A DNA stretch of 64,000 nt from Sodalis ligni (GTDB lineage: Bacteria; Pseudomonadota; Gammaproteobacteria; Enterobacterales; Enterobacteriaceae): the NCBI RefSeq assembly GCF_016865525.2, contig NZ_CP075169.1, positions 2,790,337 through 2,854,336 on the forward strand, read 5' to 3'. How positions within the stretch are numbered: position 1 is the first letter of the stretch; every line of letters begins with the position of its first letter. Positions 28,562 through 38,602 of the stretch are shown here, piece by piece. The notes under the pieces are model-generated. The model was given only the letters and a program-made list of their open reading frames with translations, ran no database searches and had not been told where the DNA came from. The position numbers were made by a program, and so were the translations under genes.

Positions 28562-30748
28562 ATGTTGCTGTTTGTTTCGAAGAGTAAGGCTAGCGAAGCG
28601 ATGGGAAGGTTTAATCATTCAGGTTCGAGATATTTATTGCCCGTTGCCGCCGCCCTGATCTCTTCTTGGTATCACATGGCCGCCGCGGACGAGCCGGGCG
28701 GGGCGAAAAACGCCGATGACACCCTGGTGGTCACCGGCAGGCCAAGCGGCAATACCAGCGGCGGCCAGCAAGATTACAGCGTGCCGGTGACCACCGCCGG
28801 CACCAAAATGCTGCTGGCGCCGCGGGATATTCCCCAGTCAGTGAGCATCATCACCCAGCAGCGCATGCAGGATCAGGATCTGCAAACCCTTAATGATGTG
28901 CTGAGCAATACCATCGGTATCTCACCGGAAATCATCGATTCCGATCGCGTCAGCTATTATTCCCGCGGTTTTCCCATCACCCGATATTTGTTTGACGGTA
29001 TTCCCACTACCGTTGATCAGCTGTGGAACTTCGGCGATGCGGGTTCGGATACCGCCATCTATGACCGTATAGAAGTGGTGCGGGGCGCCACCGGCCTGCT
29101 CACCGGGTCGGGGGATCCCTCCGCCTCCGTCAATATGGTGCGTAAACATGCCGACAGCCGCGAATTCCAGGGTTCCGTCACCGGCAGCTACGGCAGCTGG
29201 GACAAACAACGAATGGTGCTGGACCTTTCCGGCCCGCTCTCGGCGTCCGGCAACGTGCGCGGCCGGGTTATCGCCGGCTATCAGGATAATGACAGCTTCC
29301 TTGACCGCTACCATTACCGTAAAAAGTTTCTTTACGGCGTGGTGGACGCCGATCTGACCGATGCCACCACCTTATCCCTGGGTTACGATTTCCAGGAAAA
29401 CCATGCGTCGGACCCCACCTGGGGAGGCTTGCCCACCTGGTATAGCGACGGCAGCCGTACGCACTTCCATCGCAGCTTTAACCCGGCGCCGGACTGGAGC
29501 TATAACAACCAGCTGTCGAGAAAGGTATTTGCCAATCTTGCCCATCATTTTGACAATGGCTGGGAGGCGCGCGTTAACGGCACCCATGCTGAAACCGATT
29601 TTGATTCCAAGCTGATGTATGCCGCCGGTTTTCCCGACAAGGAGAGCGGTACCGGGGTGACGGCCTACGGTGGATGGAATACCGGCGTACGCAAGGTGGA
29701 TTCCGTCGATACCTATGCCAGCGGACCCTTTGACCTGTTTGGCCGCCGGCACAAGCTGATCGTCGGCGCCAGCTACAGCAGGCAAAATAACCGCTACTAC
29801 AACTCCCAGGCCACCCTGAGCGAGTCCGATATCGGTGATTACAACAATTGGAACGGCGACGTGGCGGACCCGGTCTGGAGCCCCTGGGTGGATTATTCCA
29901 GTGATACGATACGGCAAAAATCGTTCTATACCGCCGCTCGCTTCTCCCTGGCGGATCCCCTGGCCCTGATTGTGGGCGCCCGTTACACCGATTGGCGCGC
30001 CGAGGGCACCACCGCCGATGCCGATAAAAGCGACGTCACGCCTTATGCCGGCCTGATTTATGATATTAACGACACCTGGTCCGCTTATGCCAGCTACACC
30101 TCCATCTTCCAGCCGCAGACCTACAGGGACCTGAATAAAAACTATCTGGACCCTACGGTGGGGAAAAACTATGAAACCGGCCTGAAAGGCGACTGGAATG
30201 ACGGTCGCCTGACGGCGTCTGCCGCGGTGTTCCGCACGGAACAGAACCATGTGGCGGTGGATGAAAATACCTATATCCCGGGTACTACCGAAGAGGCCTA
30301 TCGCGCGGTTAACAATACCGTCAGCAAAGGGGTTGAATTTGAGGTGAACGGCGCGGTAACCGACCGTCTGCAACTGACGTTCGGCGGTTCCCGCTATGTC
30401 GCCAAAGACGGTGACGGTAATGCCGTCAACTCTTTCCTGCCCCGCACGTCGCTGAAATTCTTTACCCGCTATCAGCTGCCGGTATTGCCGGATCTCACCG
30501 TGGGCGGCGGCGTGAACTGGCAGAATCATACCTGGCAAAGTGACTACGGCCCGTTGGGGATGACGCGGGTGGAGCAGGGCAGCTATGCGCTGGTTAACCT
30601 GTTCGGGCGCTACCAGGTCAGCCGCCAGCTTTCGGTACAGGCCAATATCAACAACCTGTTTGATAAGGAGTATTACGACTATCTCGCTTCTTACGCCGTC
30701 TACGGCACGCCTCGCAGCGTCTCGGTGACGCTGAACTATACCTTCTGA
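28562..30748 (+). CDS. fhuE: TonB-dependent ferric coprogen/rhodotorulate receptor FhuE
   Basis: 728 residues, close to E. coli FhuE throughout. A long signal region ends near residue 42 (MAAADEPGG). The plug domain contains AGTKMLLAPRDIPQSVSIIT, YYSRGFPITRYLFDGIPT and RIEVVRGATGLLTGSGDPSA. The beta-barrel includes DPTWGGLPTWYSDGS, YASYTSIFQPQ and VSKGVEFEVNGAVTDRLQLT, and the C-terminal strand ends in YTF as for outer membrane proteins. ATG at 28562 has GGAGAA upstream; a GTG three bases earlier is possible. It imports fungal hydroxamate siderophores across the outer membrane with TonB energy. No siderophore synthesis genes are nearby, so it fits siderophore piracy. Confidence 0.92.
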   Translation: MLLFVSKSKASEAMGRFNHSGSRYLLPVAAALISSWYHMAAADEPGGAKNADDTLVVTGRPSGNTSGGQQDYSVPVTTAGTKMLLAPRDIPQSVSIITQQRMQDQDLQTLNDVLSNTIGISPEIIDSDRVSYYSRGFPITRYLFDGIPTTVDQLWNFGDAGSDTAIYDRIEVVRGATGLLTGSGDPSASVNMVRKHADSREFQGSVTGSYGSWDKQRMVLDLSGPLSASGNVRGRVIAGYQDNDSFLDRYHYRKKFLYGVVDADLTDATTLSLGYDFQENHASDPTWGGLPTWYSDGSRTHFHRSFNPAPDWSYNNQLSRKVFANLAHHFDNGWEARVNGTHAETDFDSKLMYAAGFPDKESGTGVTAYGGWNTGVRKVDSVDTYASGPFDLFGRRHKLIVGASYSRQNNRYYNSQATLSESDIGDYNNWNGDVADPVWSPWVDYSSDTIRQKSFYTAARFSLADPLALIVGARYTDWRAEGTTADADKSDVTPYAGLIYDINDTWSAYASYTSIFQPQTYRDLNKNYLDPTVGKNYETGLKGDWNDGRLTASAAVFRTEQNHVAVDENTYIPGTTEEAYRAVNNTVSKGVEFEVNGAVTDRLQLTFGGSRYVAKDGDGNAVNSFLPRTSLKFFTRYQLPVLPDLTVGGGVNWQNHTWQSDYGPLGMTRVEQGSYALVNLFGRYQVSRQLSVQANINNLFDKEYYDYLASYAVYGTPRSVSVTLNYTF

Positions 30749-31100
30749 CGGCGCGGGATAATGTCCGGATGGGAGGCCTTTGGCTAAAACGTGACAACGT
30801 CACTTGGTGTAGCGCACTATACTCGTTCAGTGGCGTGGCAGAAGGCATCATATCCGGACAAAGGCAACCTTGATGCCCGCCGCGTTGACATCCCAAAGGT
30901 TAATTGCTCTGGTCATCGGCGGTATCAACCAAATATTGCACTGCCTTTAAGACATTATATCTTACATTTATTTTAAATATTCCCTGAATTGCCGACTAAT
31001 CTTAATCGGTAAATTTATTGATTCCCCTCATCCTTTTATCAGCCGCGGCGGCTCCTGCCGGCGGCTGGTTCCACATGGCTTTAATTAAGAAGAATGAATA
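30749..31100. other. Intergenic region before adiC
   Basis: About 350 bases between fhuE and adiC. A short plus-strand frame at 30791-30976 has no recognisable similarity. The right half is AT-rich (near 30950-31020) and is the probable adi promoter region. No operator is recognisable. Confidence 0.4.
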
Positions 31101-32426
31101 ATGGCGATAACGGTAGGTAGTCGTAAAGTGGGCCTGGTTCCGGTAACCCTGATGGTTTCCGGCAATATCATGGGGTCCGGGGTGTTCCTGTTGCCGGCGA
31201 ATCTCGCCGCCACGGGGGGGATAGCCATTTATGGCTGGATAGTCACCATCATCGGCGCGCTGGCGCTGTCCATAGTGTATGCGAAAATGTCTTCCATCGA
31301 TGACAGCGCCGGCGGCTCTTATGCCTACGCCAGGCGCGCCTTCGGCCCCTTTATCGGCTATCAGACCAATCTGCTGTATTGGCTGGCCTGCTGGATCGGG
31401 AATATCGCCATGGTGGTCATCGGCGTCGGTTACCTCAGCTACTTCTTCCCTGTCCTTAAAGAGCCGATGGTGCTGACAATAACCTGCATCGCCGTATTAT
31501 GGCTGTTTGTCATCCTGAACATCATCGGGCCGAAAATGATCACCCGCGTGCAGGGCGTCGCCACCGTATTGGCGTTGATCCCCATTCTGGCCATCGCCAT
31601 CTTCGGCTGGTTCTGGTTCAAGGGCGATACCTATATGGCGGCCTGGAACGTCAGCGGCAAGGGGACCTTCGGCGCCATCCAAAGCACCCTGAGCATCACG
31701 CTGTGGTCATTCATCGGCGTGGAAAGCGCATCGGTGGCGGCGGCGGTAGTGGAAAACCCTAAGCGCAACGTCCCGATTGCCACCATCGGCGGCGTGTTGA
31801 TTGCCGCCGTTTGCTACGTCCTCTCCACCACCGCCATCATGGGCATGATTCCGAACGCCGCGCTCAGGCTGTCCACTTCGCCGTTCGGCGACGCCGCCCG
31901 CATGGCGCTGGGTAATACCGCCGGCGCCATCGTGACCGCCTGCGCCGCCATCGGCTGCCTGGGCTCGCTGGGGGGCTGGACGTTACTGGCCAGCCAAACC
32001 GCCAAGGCCGCGGCGGATGACGGCCTGTTTCCCGCCATTTTCGGCAAGGTCAATAAAAACGGCGTGCCGGCCGCCGGGCTGCTGATACTTGGGGTACTGA
32101 TGACGCTGTTTCAAATCACCACCATCTCCCCGAACGCCACCGCGCAGTTCGCTCTGGTCTCTTCCGTTTCAGTGATCTTTACCCTGGTGCCCTATCTTTA
32201 TACCTGCGCCGCATTGCTGCTGGTGGGACACGGGCATTTGGGCAGCCAGCTGAAAATGTACAGCGCCATTACCCTGATCGCGTTTGTGTACTGCATCTGG
32301 GCCGTGGTGGGCTCGGGAGCGCAAGAGGTCATGTGGTCATTCGTCGCCCTGATGGTGATTACCGCCATGTACACCCTCAACTATAACCGCCGCCATCAAA
32401 ACCCTTTCCCTGGATCAACCGCTTAA
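31101..32426 (+). CDS. adiC: Arginine/agmatine antiporter AdiC
   Basis: 441 residues with about 12 membrane helices, near-identical in pattern to E. coli AdiC. Helix 1 carries the substrate-binding [17 protein letters not shown] (near residues 19-35). [20 protein letters not shown] lies near 70; the conserved Trp-containing [20 protein letters not shown] is near 200; [20 protein letters not shown] is near 290. In the inner membrane AdiC exchanges external arginine for internal agmatine and so exports a proton equivalent. It directly precedes the decarboxylase gene with a gap of 63 bases. In E. coli adiC lies downstream of adiA and the AraC-type adiY separates them; here the order is reversed and no adiY is seen between. 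Confidence 0.93.
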   Translation: MAITVGSRKVGLVPVTLMVSGNIMGSGVFLLPANLAATGGIAIYGWIVTIIGALALSIVYAKMSSIDDSAGGSYAYARRAFGPFIGYQTNLLYWLACWIGNIAMVVIGVGYLSYFFPVLKEPMVLTITCIAVLWLFVILNIIGPKMITRVQGVATVLALIPILAIAIFGWFWFKGDTYMAAWNVSGKGTFGAIQSTLSITLWSFIGVESASVAAAVVENPKRNVPIATIGGVLIAAVCYVLSTTAIMGMIPNAALRLSTSPFGDAARMALGNTAGAIVTACAAIGCLGSLGGWTLLASQTAKAAADDGLFPAIFGKVNKNGVPAAGLLILGVLMTLFQITTISPNATAQFALVSSVSVIFTLVPYLYTCAALLLVGHGHLGSQLKMYSAITLIAFVYCIWAVVGSGAQEVMWSFVALMVITAMYTLNYNRRHQNPFPGSTA

Positions 32427-32489
32427 ACAGGATTAACCCGGTTTCGGATAAAGGATTCTCATGTTGATTAAAACGAAAAGGAACCGGAT

Positions 32490-34808
32490 ATGATTGAGTT
32501 AACCCGCCAAAAAAAACGTAAGGTCCTGGTGGTGGACAGTAATCTCCCCGACGGCGGCACCGCCAACGGACGCGCCGTCAATGAGCTGGTGGTGGCGCTG
32601 GAAGATAATAATCTGCAGGCGATCCGCGCCGCCACCTTCGAGGACGGCGAGGCCACCATCGGCTCGGATGCCTCCATTTGCTGCGTATTTGTCGATTGGA
32701 CCTCCGGCGGCAATGACGACGCGTCCCATAGCCAGGCGTCGGCTTTATTGACCGCCATACGCGCGCGCAATAAAAACCTGCCGGTGATGCTGATGGCCGA
32801 ACACTCCTGCATTGATACCCTTACCCTTGAAACCATGCAAATGGTGAACGAGTTTGTCTGGATGCATGAGGATACCGCGGAATTTATCGCCGCCCGCGCC
32901 GTATCGCTTATCAGGAAATACTACGATCAGCTGCTGCCGCCGTTTACCCGCGCGCTGTTCGATTACACCCGCAACTCGCCGGAGTATTCCTGGGCCGCTC
33001 CGGGACACCAGGGCGGCGTCGCTTTTACCAAAACCGCGGTGGGACGTGAGTTCCTCGATTTTTTCGGCGAGAACCTCTTTCGTACCGATACCGGCATCGA
33101 GCGCGGTTCCCTGGGCTCCCTGCTGGATCACAGCGGCCCCATCAAAGACTCCGAAGCCTATGCGGCGAGGATTTTCGGTGCGCACCGCAGTTACTCCGTG
33201 CTTAACGGCACCTCCGGCTCCAATCGCGCGGTGATGGCGGCGGCTATCGGCGACCGTCAAATCGCGCTGTGCGATCGCAACTGCCATAAATCCATTGAGC
33301 AGGGCCTGGTAATGACCGGGGCGCTACCGGTCTTTTTTATCCCGACCCGTAATCGCTACGGCATTATCGGCCCGATTCCGAAAACGCAGCTCACCGCCAG
33401 GGCCATCAAGGATAAAATAGCCCGGCATCCCCTTAAGGCGCTGGCCGAGAGCCTAAAGCCCACCTACGCGGTGATCACCAACTGTACCTACGACGGTATG
33501 TGCTACAACGCCGCCCAGGCTCAGACGCTGCTGGCGAAAAGCGTTGATCAGATTCATTTTGATGAAGCCTGGTATGCCTACGCCCGGTTTAACCCCCTTT
33601 ACCGCGACCGGTTCGCCATGCGCGGCGATCCGGCGGCCCACGACCCGGATGGCCCGACGGTTTTCGCTACCCAGTCCACCCATAAGCTGCTGGCGGCCCT
33701 GTCGCAGGCGTCTTATATCCATATCCGCAATGGCAAAATCCCGGTGGAGCACTCGCGTTTTAACGAATCCTATATGCTGCAGGCCACCACCTCGCCGCTT
33801 TACGCCATTATTGCCGCCAATGAAGTGGGTGCCGCGATGATGGACGGCCCGCAGGGGGAATCGCTGACCCAGGAAGTGATCAACGAGGCGGTGGATTTCC
33901 GGCTCGCCTTGGCCAAAGCCCACGCCGAACTACAGGGGAAAGGGGAATGGTTCTTTTCCCCCTGGAACGCGCCGGAGGTAACAGACCGCGTTACCGGCAA
34001 AAAAATTCCGTTTATGAACGCCTCAAAACGGCAGTTGACCACCGACCCGGATTGCTGGGTATTAAAACCCGGCGAAGCCTGGCATGGTTTTGGGCAGATC
34101 GACGATGGCTGGTGCATGCTGGATCCCATCAAGGCCGGCATTCTGTCGCCGGGCATGGGGGATAACGGCGAGATGCTTGACAACGGCATCCCCGCGGCGA
34201 TGGTCACCGCTTTTCTCGGGCAAAACGGTATTGTCCCCTCCCGCACCACGGATTTTATGGTGCTTTGCCTGTTCTCGGTGGGCGTAACCAAAGGCAAATG
34301 GGGGACCTTGATCAACGTCCTGCTGGAATTTAAACAGCACTATGATAACAACAGTCCGCTGACGCTGTGCCTGCCGGACCTGGCCGCCGCCAACGCCGCG
34401 CGCTATGCGGGCCGGGGACTGAAGGATCTCTGCGACGAGATGTTTGCTTACATGAAAACCAGCCAGATGGATAAATTGCAGTCCGCGGCCTTCGGCAAAC
34501 TGCCGGTGCCGGTAAAGCTGCCACGGGCGGCGTTCCAGGATCATATGGCCGGGCGCTGTGAACATCTGACGCTGGATAAACTGGCCGGACGGGTCTCGGC
34601 GGTAGGCGTAATTCCTTATCCGCCGGGCATCCCGATAGTGATGCCCGGCGAAAGTTTCGGCGCAGAGGATGAGCCGTGGCTAGGTTACATCCACAGCATC
34701 GCCGACTGGGGTAAAAAATTCCCTGGTTTCGAAAAAGAGCTGGAGGGGGCGCAGTATGACGACGGCGAATACCGCATCTGGGTATTGAAAGACGAAATCA
34801 TCCGGTGA
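32490..34808 (+). CDS. adiA: Biodegradative arginine decarboxylase AdiA
   Basis: 772 residues, against about 756 for E. coli AdiA. An N-terminal wing/receiver-like domain covers residues 1-130. The PLP aspartate-aminotransferase fold follows (YSWAAPGHQGGVAFTKTAVG, RTDTGIERGSLGSLLDHSGP, GTSGSNRAVM, DRNCHKSIEQGL). The PLP-binding lysine is Lys399 in STHKLLAALSQASYIH. The C-terminal domain includes VIPYPPGIPIVMPGESFG. The enzyme consumes a cytoplasmic proton in converting arginine to agmatine and, with AdiC, gives arginine-dependent acid resistance. Distinction from lysine or ornithine decarboxylase rests on closer overall likeness to AdiA and on linkage to adiC. Confidence 0.9.
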   Translation: MIELTRQKKRKVLVVDSNLPDGGTANGRAVNELVVALEDNNLQAIRAATFEDGEATIGSDASICCVFVDWTSGGNDDASHSQASALLTAIRARNKNLPVMLMAEHSCIDTLTLETMQMVNEFVWMHEDTAEFIAARAVSLIRKYYDQLLPPFTRALFDYTRNSPEYSWAAPGHQGGVAFTKTAVGREFLDFFGENLFRTDTGIERGSLGSLLDHSGPIKDSEAYAARIFGAHRSYSVLNGTSGSNRAVMAAAIGDRQIALCDRNCHKSIEQGLVMTGALPVFFIPTRNRYGIIGPIPKTQLTARAIKDKIARHPLKALAESLKPTYAVITNCTYDGMCYNAAQAQTLLAKSVDQIHFDEAWYAYARFNPLYRDRFAMRGDPAAHDPDGPTVFATQSTHKLLAALSQASYIHIRNGKIPVEHSRFNESYMLQATTSPLYAIIAANEVGAAMMDGPQGESLTQEVINEAVDFRLALAKAHAELQGKGEWFFSPWNAPEVTDRVTGKKIPFMNASKRQLTTDPDCWVLKPGEAWHGFGQIDDGWCMLDPIKAGILSPGMGDNGEMLDNGIPAAMVTAFLGQNGIVPSRTTDFMVLCLFSVGVTKGKWGTLINVLLEFKQHYDNNSPLTLCLPDLAAANAARYAGRGLKDLCDEMFAYMKTSQMDKLQSAAFGKLPVPVKLPRAAFQDHMAGRCEHLTLDKLAGRVSAVGVIPYPPGIPIVMPGESFGAEDEPWLGYIHSIADWGKKFPGFEKELEGAQYDDGEYRIWVLKDEIIR

Positions 34809-34990
34809 ATACCCGACGAAAACTGTAGGTTATGATCACATCAATCGTCACAAAACCATACTATTTTACAAGATAAGCCTCTGGCTTCTGGTGATTATGG
34901 AGTGCCGCAGTACTAACGAATTGATAAAGCGACCCTTGCCGGCGATATCGCGGCCGGGGTGTTCTTTCCCATCAACGATAGGGCATATTC

Positions 34991-35610
34991 ATGGATCATA
35001 TTGTGTATGTTGTTGACGACGATAATTCGGTAAGACATTCCATTGTCAGGTTGCTACAGTCGGAAGGCTTCCATGTAGCTGATTTTGCTTCAGTGCAGGC
35101 GTTTCTTAAGCAGCATTTCAGTCATATTCCCTGTTGCGTTATTGTTGATATGAACGTGCCGGTGTCGGATGGGTTTGACGTGATGGAGGCGCTGGGAAAA
35201 ACCGGCCGGGCGTTTCCGGTGATTTTTATCACCGGCTATGGCACCATCCCGTTGTCGGTAAAAGCGATGAAGGCCGGCGCCTATGAGTTTTTAACCAAGC
35301 CCATCGATCCCGGGCAATTGCTGAGCGCGGTCCGGGAGGGCTGCTGACGGCCGAGAAAAACCTCTCCTTTTACCATGAGCTATCAAGCCTTGCCGAGCGC
35401 CATCAAACCCTGACGCCCCGGGAACGCGAAGTGCTTGGCTTGGCCATAGGCGGATTGCTTAATAAGCAGATAGCCACGGCGCTGGGGGTCAGTGAAATCA
35501 CCGCCAAGGTGCATAAACGGCGGGTGATGGAGAAAATGCAAACCCGATGCCTGGCTGATTTGGTCAGGGCGGCGGAGCGCCTGCATATCGTCAAGTCCCA
35601 GAGCCGCTAA
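34991..35610 (+). pseudogene. FixJ/NarL-type two-component response regulator with one frameshift
   Basis: The receiver domain is complete in one frame: acidic pocket VVDDDNS at residues 8-14, phospho-acceptor Asp in CVIVDMNVPVSDG near residue 55, Thr/Ser in FITGYGTIPL near 84, and Lys in FLTKPID near 104. It ends prematurely at a TGA (35345-35347). The LuxR-type DNA-binding domain follows in another frame (LTPREREVLGLAIGGLLNKQ, VSEITAKVHKRRVMEKM, LADLVRAAERL) to a stop at 35610. Restoring one C near 35340 would join the two as ...REGLLTAEKNLSFY.... No histidine kinase gene is adjacent. As read, only a receiver fragment would be made. Confidence 0.82.
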
Positions 35611-35708
35611 CGGCGGCGCCTGGACGGGCGTCCCCCCGGCGTTGCCGCCGGGGCGAACCCGCCATGCCGTTGCTCAAACCTGTAGGTGATTTTCGAGGAA
35701 CAAGACCC

Positions 35709-36137
35709 ATGAACACCCAAGAGATGTCCGATCCCCGCGCCGCCCTCAAAAAATTGTCCGGCGCGCTGCGCAAATTGCACAAGACGCTGGTTGATCTGGA
35801 AACCGGGCGCTTTGGCCCGGTGGGCAGTCCCTTTGAGCATCTGCAACTGCTCACCGGCCACCCGCAGTTCGCCTGGCTGAGGCGGATTTCGGAGATCGTA
35901 GTGGAATTGGATGAACGGCTGGATGACAAGGAGGATATCGATACGGCGGCTATCGTTGCCTATAAAACCGTGGTCGAGCGCCTGTTGTCGCCGCCGGAAA
36001 GCGACGATGATTTTTATCGCAAATATGTGAAGGCTCTGCAGGAATCAACCGAGGCGGCAATTTCCCACGGCGAACTGCGTCAGGTGCTGTCCTTGCTTGC
36101 CGCTCCGTCGGATCCGGCATCCGGCCGCCAGGCCTAG
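35709..36137 (+). CDS. Conserved-looking small protein of unknown function
   Basis: 142 residues, strongly helical and acidic, no signal peptide or membrane segment. The start at 35709 follows a CGAGGAACAAG site. Notable segments are ALKKLSGALRKLHKTLVDLE, a short GSPFEHLQLLTGHPQFAWLR and a middle helix RRISEIVVELDERLDDKED. The N-terminal amphipathic helix with regular Leu spacing could form a coiled coil. I do not recognise a named family. It lies about 100 bases after the response regulator remnant. Confidence 0.6.
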   Translation: MNTQEMSDPRAALKKLSGALRKLHKTLVDLETGRFGPVGSPFEHLQLLTGHPQFAWLRRISEIVVELDERLDDKEDIDTAAIVAYKTVVERLLSPPESDDDFYRKYVKALQESTEAAISHGELRQVLSLLAAPSDPASGRQA

Positions 36138-36186
36138 GGGATTCGTCTGATGGCGCACAACCGGTAATGGCTCATTGAACCGGTAT

Positions 36187-37068
36187 TCAGCCGTCCCCGC
36201 TGGCATCCTTTCCCATGGCGCGCATGCGCTGCCAATTGCCCGGCGGCGTACCTATAACGGATTTGAATACCCGGGAAAAATGGCTTTGATCGGTAAAGCC
36301 GCACTCCAGGGCGATTTGCGTCAGGCTTTGCTCATGGCGGCCAAGCAGTTCCTGGGCCTTTTGAATGCGCATCTTTTGCAGCCAGGCATAGGCTGAGTTG
36401 CCGGTGCTGTTTTTGAAATAGCGGGCAAAGTGCGCCCGCGATAGCCGGCACTCTTGGGCTATCTGCTCCAGAGATACCCCTTTGGCCATATTCAGCAGCA
36501 TATACTCTTTCGCCCGTTGCTCCTGCCACGGCGCCAATCGGCCTTTTCGCCGGCTCCATTCCGGCGGCGCGTTGCCGTAAGCCGCCGTGAGGTGCGCCAG
36601 CAGCGCCAGGGAAAGATGCTCAATAAGAAAATCCGATGCGCCGTCGGGCATATCCATCAAGGGTATCAGCGCCTGCGCCAGGTGGAACATCACCGGGTCG
36701 GTGGTGCCGGGCGGACAATCGAAGCGGGCAACGCGTTTTTGCCCGCTGTCATAGGTGAATTCGTCCAGGGCCTGGCGGGGGATAACCAAACGGACATTAT
36801 CAAAAGGGCTCAGATGCTGGCAGCGCCAGTCCTCGGTAAGATCGGTAATGGCAACCGCCTGTTTCACATGGCCGCCGGTATGGATAAGCCGGCCATCGTG
36901 CCACAGCTTGTGCAGCCTGAAATCCGCAAGCTGGACAATCACCGCAAAAGCCTCGCCGCAAGGTATGGTAATAACAGGCGCATTTTCAAGGGGCAGGGTG
37001 TCCGCGTGCCGGCTGGCATAAAAGCGAACGGAGCCGGCGTGAAGCGACATGCGGTTGGATAAGATCAT
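36187..37068 (-). CDS. AraC-family transcriptional regulator
   Basis: 293 residues. The C-terminal 100 residues hold the two helix-turn-helix units: VSLEQIAQECRLSRAHFARY, then QSLTQIALECGFTDQSHFSR ending in FKSVIGTPPGNWQR. The N-terminal part lacks an obvious cupin motif but should be the effector/dimer domain. The start at 37068 follows an AAGGATTGGAAC sequence; an upstream start would add 21 residues. It is convergent with the unknown small protein gene and has the XapX and YcaC-like genes upstream on the same strand. Regulated genes are not evident. Confidence 0.82.
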   Translation of the reverse strand: MILSNRMSLHAGSVRFYASRHADTLPLENAPVITIPCGEAFAVIVQLADFRLHKLWHDGRLIHTGGHVKQAVAITDLTEDWRCQHLSPFDNVRLVIPRQALDEFTYDSGQKRVARFDCPPGTTDPVMFHLAQALIPLMDMPDGASDFLIEHLSLALLAHLTAAYGNAPPEWSRRKGRLAPWQEQRAKEYMLLNMAKGVSLEQIAQECRLSRAHFARYFKNSTGNSAYAWLQKMRIQKAQELLGRHEQSLTQIALECGFTDQSHFSRVFKSVIGTPPGNWQRMRAMGKDASGDG

Positions 37069-37256
37069 GGAAGTTCCAATCCTTACCTGCAGGCAGGCCA
37101 AGAAAATATATACCGTAACATTAGGCATCATTTTGTTAACAGTAAACTATAAATTTCCTGACAAATCTGCACAGGGTTGCAAAAACCGGCGTGAAGGGCG
37201 GTTTACCCGCATTTGGGGCGGGAGGGCAGGCGGGCGAATCAGAATTTGACTATCAA

Positions 37257-37286
37257 TATACCCGTCATCGAATTATTTAGGGTATA
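37257..37286. repeat. Short palindromic element, ends TATACCCGTCAT / AGGGTATA
   Basis: A 30-base element with complementary ends (TATACCC and GGGTATA). Related elements lie at 54946-55013 and 59398-59436, sharing both ends but differing in internal length. It overlaps the 3' end of the downstream XapX gene and supplies its last codons and stop. The look is of a short non-autonomous palindromic repeat of enterobacterial type. Confidence 0.6.
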
Positions 37287-37545
37287 ACTCATCCGGCGGC
37301 GGTTTTTCTCCTCCCGCCGGCGGCGTGCCGCTGATCTTCGGCACGCACTCATGGCGAAACCACGCCAGGGTCAGCGGTTGCCGGTTAATCAGCCGCTTGC
37401 AAACCGGGACAAGCTGCTCACCCACCAGCATGCCCAGCAGCCCCAGCAGCGCAGGCACCGGCGGCGCGGGTGAATGCACCTGCAATAAAGAATAAATGAT
37501 ACCGGCCAATATGCCGGTTACCAGGGAAACCAGGTAGGGTTTCAT
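37273..37545 (-). CDS. XapX domain membrane protein (first of a tandem pair)
   Basis: 90 residues. The XapX (DUF1427) core MKPYLVSLVTGILAGIIYSL...SPAPPVPALLGLLGMLVGEQ occupies residues 1-50 and forms two short membrane helices separated by a proline-rich turn. The tail is polar and its end is encoded by a palindromic repeat. Start at 37545. Function of the family is unknown. Its sister gene lies 13 bases upstream on the same strand. Confidence 0.75.
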   Translation of the reverse strand: MKPYLVSLVTGILAGIIYSLLQVHSPAPPVPALLGLLGMLVGEQLVPVCKRLINRQPLTLAWFRHECVPKISGTPPAGGEKPPPDELYPK

Positions 37546-37558
37546 CACTTTCCTCATA

Positions 37559-37768
37559 TTACCGCTGCGGCTGCGCGCCGACAGAGTGGCTGCCGGGCGG
37601 GGCCGCCGCCGCGTGCCGCGCCACCTGGCTGATAAGCTGCTCCCCTGCCAGCATGCCCAGCAGACCGATAAGGGCGATGGCGGGCGGCGCGGGGGAACGC
37701 ACCTTGAGCAGGGCGTAAACCAGGCCTATGAGTACGCCTGTGCCCATGGAAATAAGATAGACTTTCAT
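37559..37768 (-). CDS. XapX domain membrane protein (second of a tandem pair)
   Basis: 69 residues with the same core as its neighbour: MKVYLISMGTGVLIGLVYAL, SPAPPAIALIGLLGMLAGEQ. The start at 37768 follows AGGGAAACGACC. The two proteins are clear tandem duplicates that have diverged mostly after residue 45. Many related genes occur next to isochorismatase-type hydrolases, as here (37916-38602), which supports a functional link, but the role is unknown. Confidence 0.75.
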   Translation of the reverse strand: MKVYLISMGTGVLIGLVYALLKVRSPAPPAIALIGLLGMLAGEQLISQVARHAAAAPPGSHSVGAQPQR

Positions 37769-37915
37769 GGTCGTTTCCCTTAGCGTCGTCCGCGTAAGCC
37801 GGAACGTAAGACCTCTGAGGCCGGCCAGTACCCTTGTCGCCCGGACGCAATATCGCTCCGCCACCGGAGGGATATGCCGCCTGGCCGGCAGACTACTGCG
37901 CGGCTTAAGGGTAAG

Positions 37916-38602
37916 TTATCTGGCCGGTACCGGCGCCAGCGTACGGTGTTCGCCGTGGATGCGTTCAGGGGCGTTATGGACCATGGTATAGGCATAGTCC
38001 ACTCCCATGCCGTAGGCGCCGGAATGCTCCTTGACGATGGACATTACGGCGTCGTAGGTCTCTTTGCGCGCCCAATCCCGCTGCCACTCCAGCATGACCT
38101 GCTGCCAGGTCACCGGAATCACGCCGGCCTGGATCATCCGCTGCATGGCATAATCATGTGCTTCCTTTGATGTTCCCCCCGAGGCATCGGCCACCATATA
38201 GATTTCATATTGTCCTTCGGCCATGGCGCATAAAGCGAAACTGTTATTGCACACTTCGGTCCATAAACCGGAAACCACCACCTTTTTCTTACCGTTGGCC
38301 GCCAGGGCATCGCGTACTTTCTGATCGTCCCAGGAATTCATGGAAGAACGCTCGAGAATGTCATGGGTGGGAAAGACGTCCAGCAGTTCGGGGTAGGTAT
38401 GGCCGGAAAAACTCAATGTTTCCACCGTGGTGATGGTGGTGGGAATGCCGAATGTCTTGGCGGCTTTCGCCAATGCCACCACGTTGTTCTTTAACGCCTG
38501 CCGATCCATGGACTGCACGCCGAACGCCATTTGCGGCTGTTGGTCGATGAAGATCATTTGACAGTTCGTGGGGTCAGTACATCAAGTTTAGAGTCAATCA
38601 TA
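37916..38602 (-). CDS. YcaC-like isochorismatase-family hydrolase, 5' end probably frameshifted
   Basis: From 38557 the frame encodes MIFIDQQPQMAFGVQSMDRQ, VVSGLWTEVCNNSFALCAMA (catalytic Cys in TEVC) and VADASGGTSKEAHDYAMQRM: the core of the cysteine hydrolase family to which E. coli YcaC belongs. ATG at 38557 lacks a ribosome site and falls inside the first beta strand. Another ATG at 38602 opens MIDSKLDVLTP in a different frame, and one missing base near 38567 would join it as ...LTP-NCQMIFIDQQ.... The original gene probably started at 38602. A shortened product from 38557 might still contain Asp and Cys of the catalytic site, so activity cannot be excluded. Substrate unknown. Confidence 0.75.

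Noticed and set aside
29372..30538. Long minus-strand open frame opposite fhuE
   Set aside because: It is antisense to an unmistakable TonB-dependent receptor and has no recognisable protein features.
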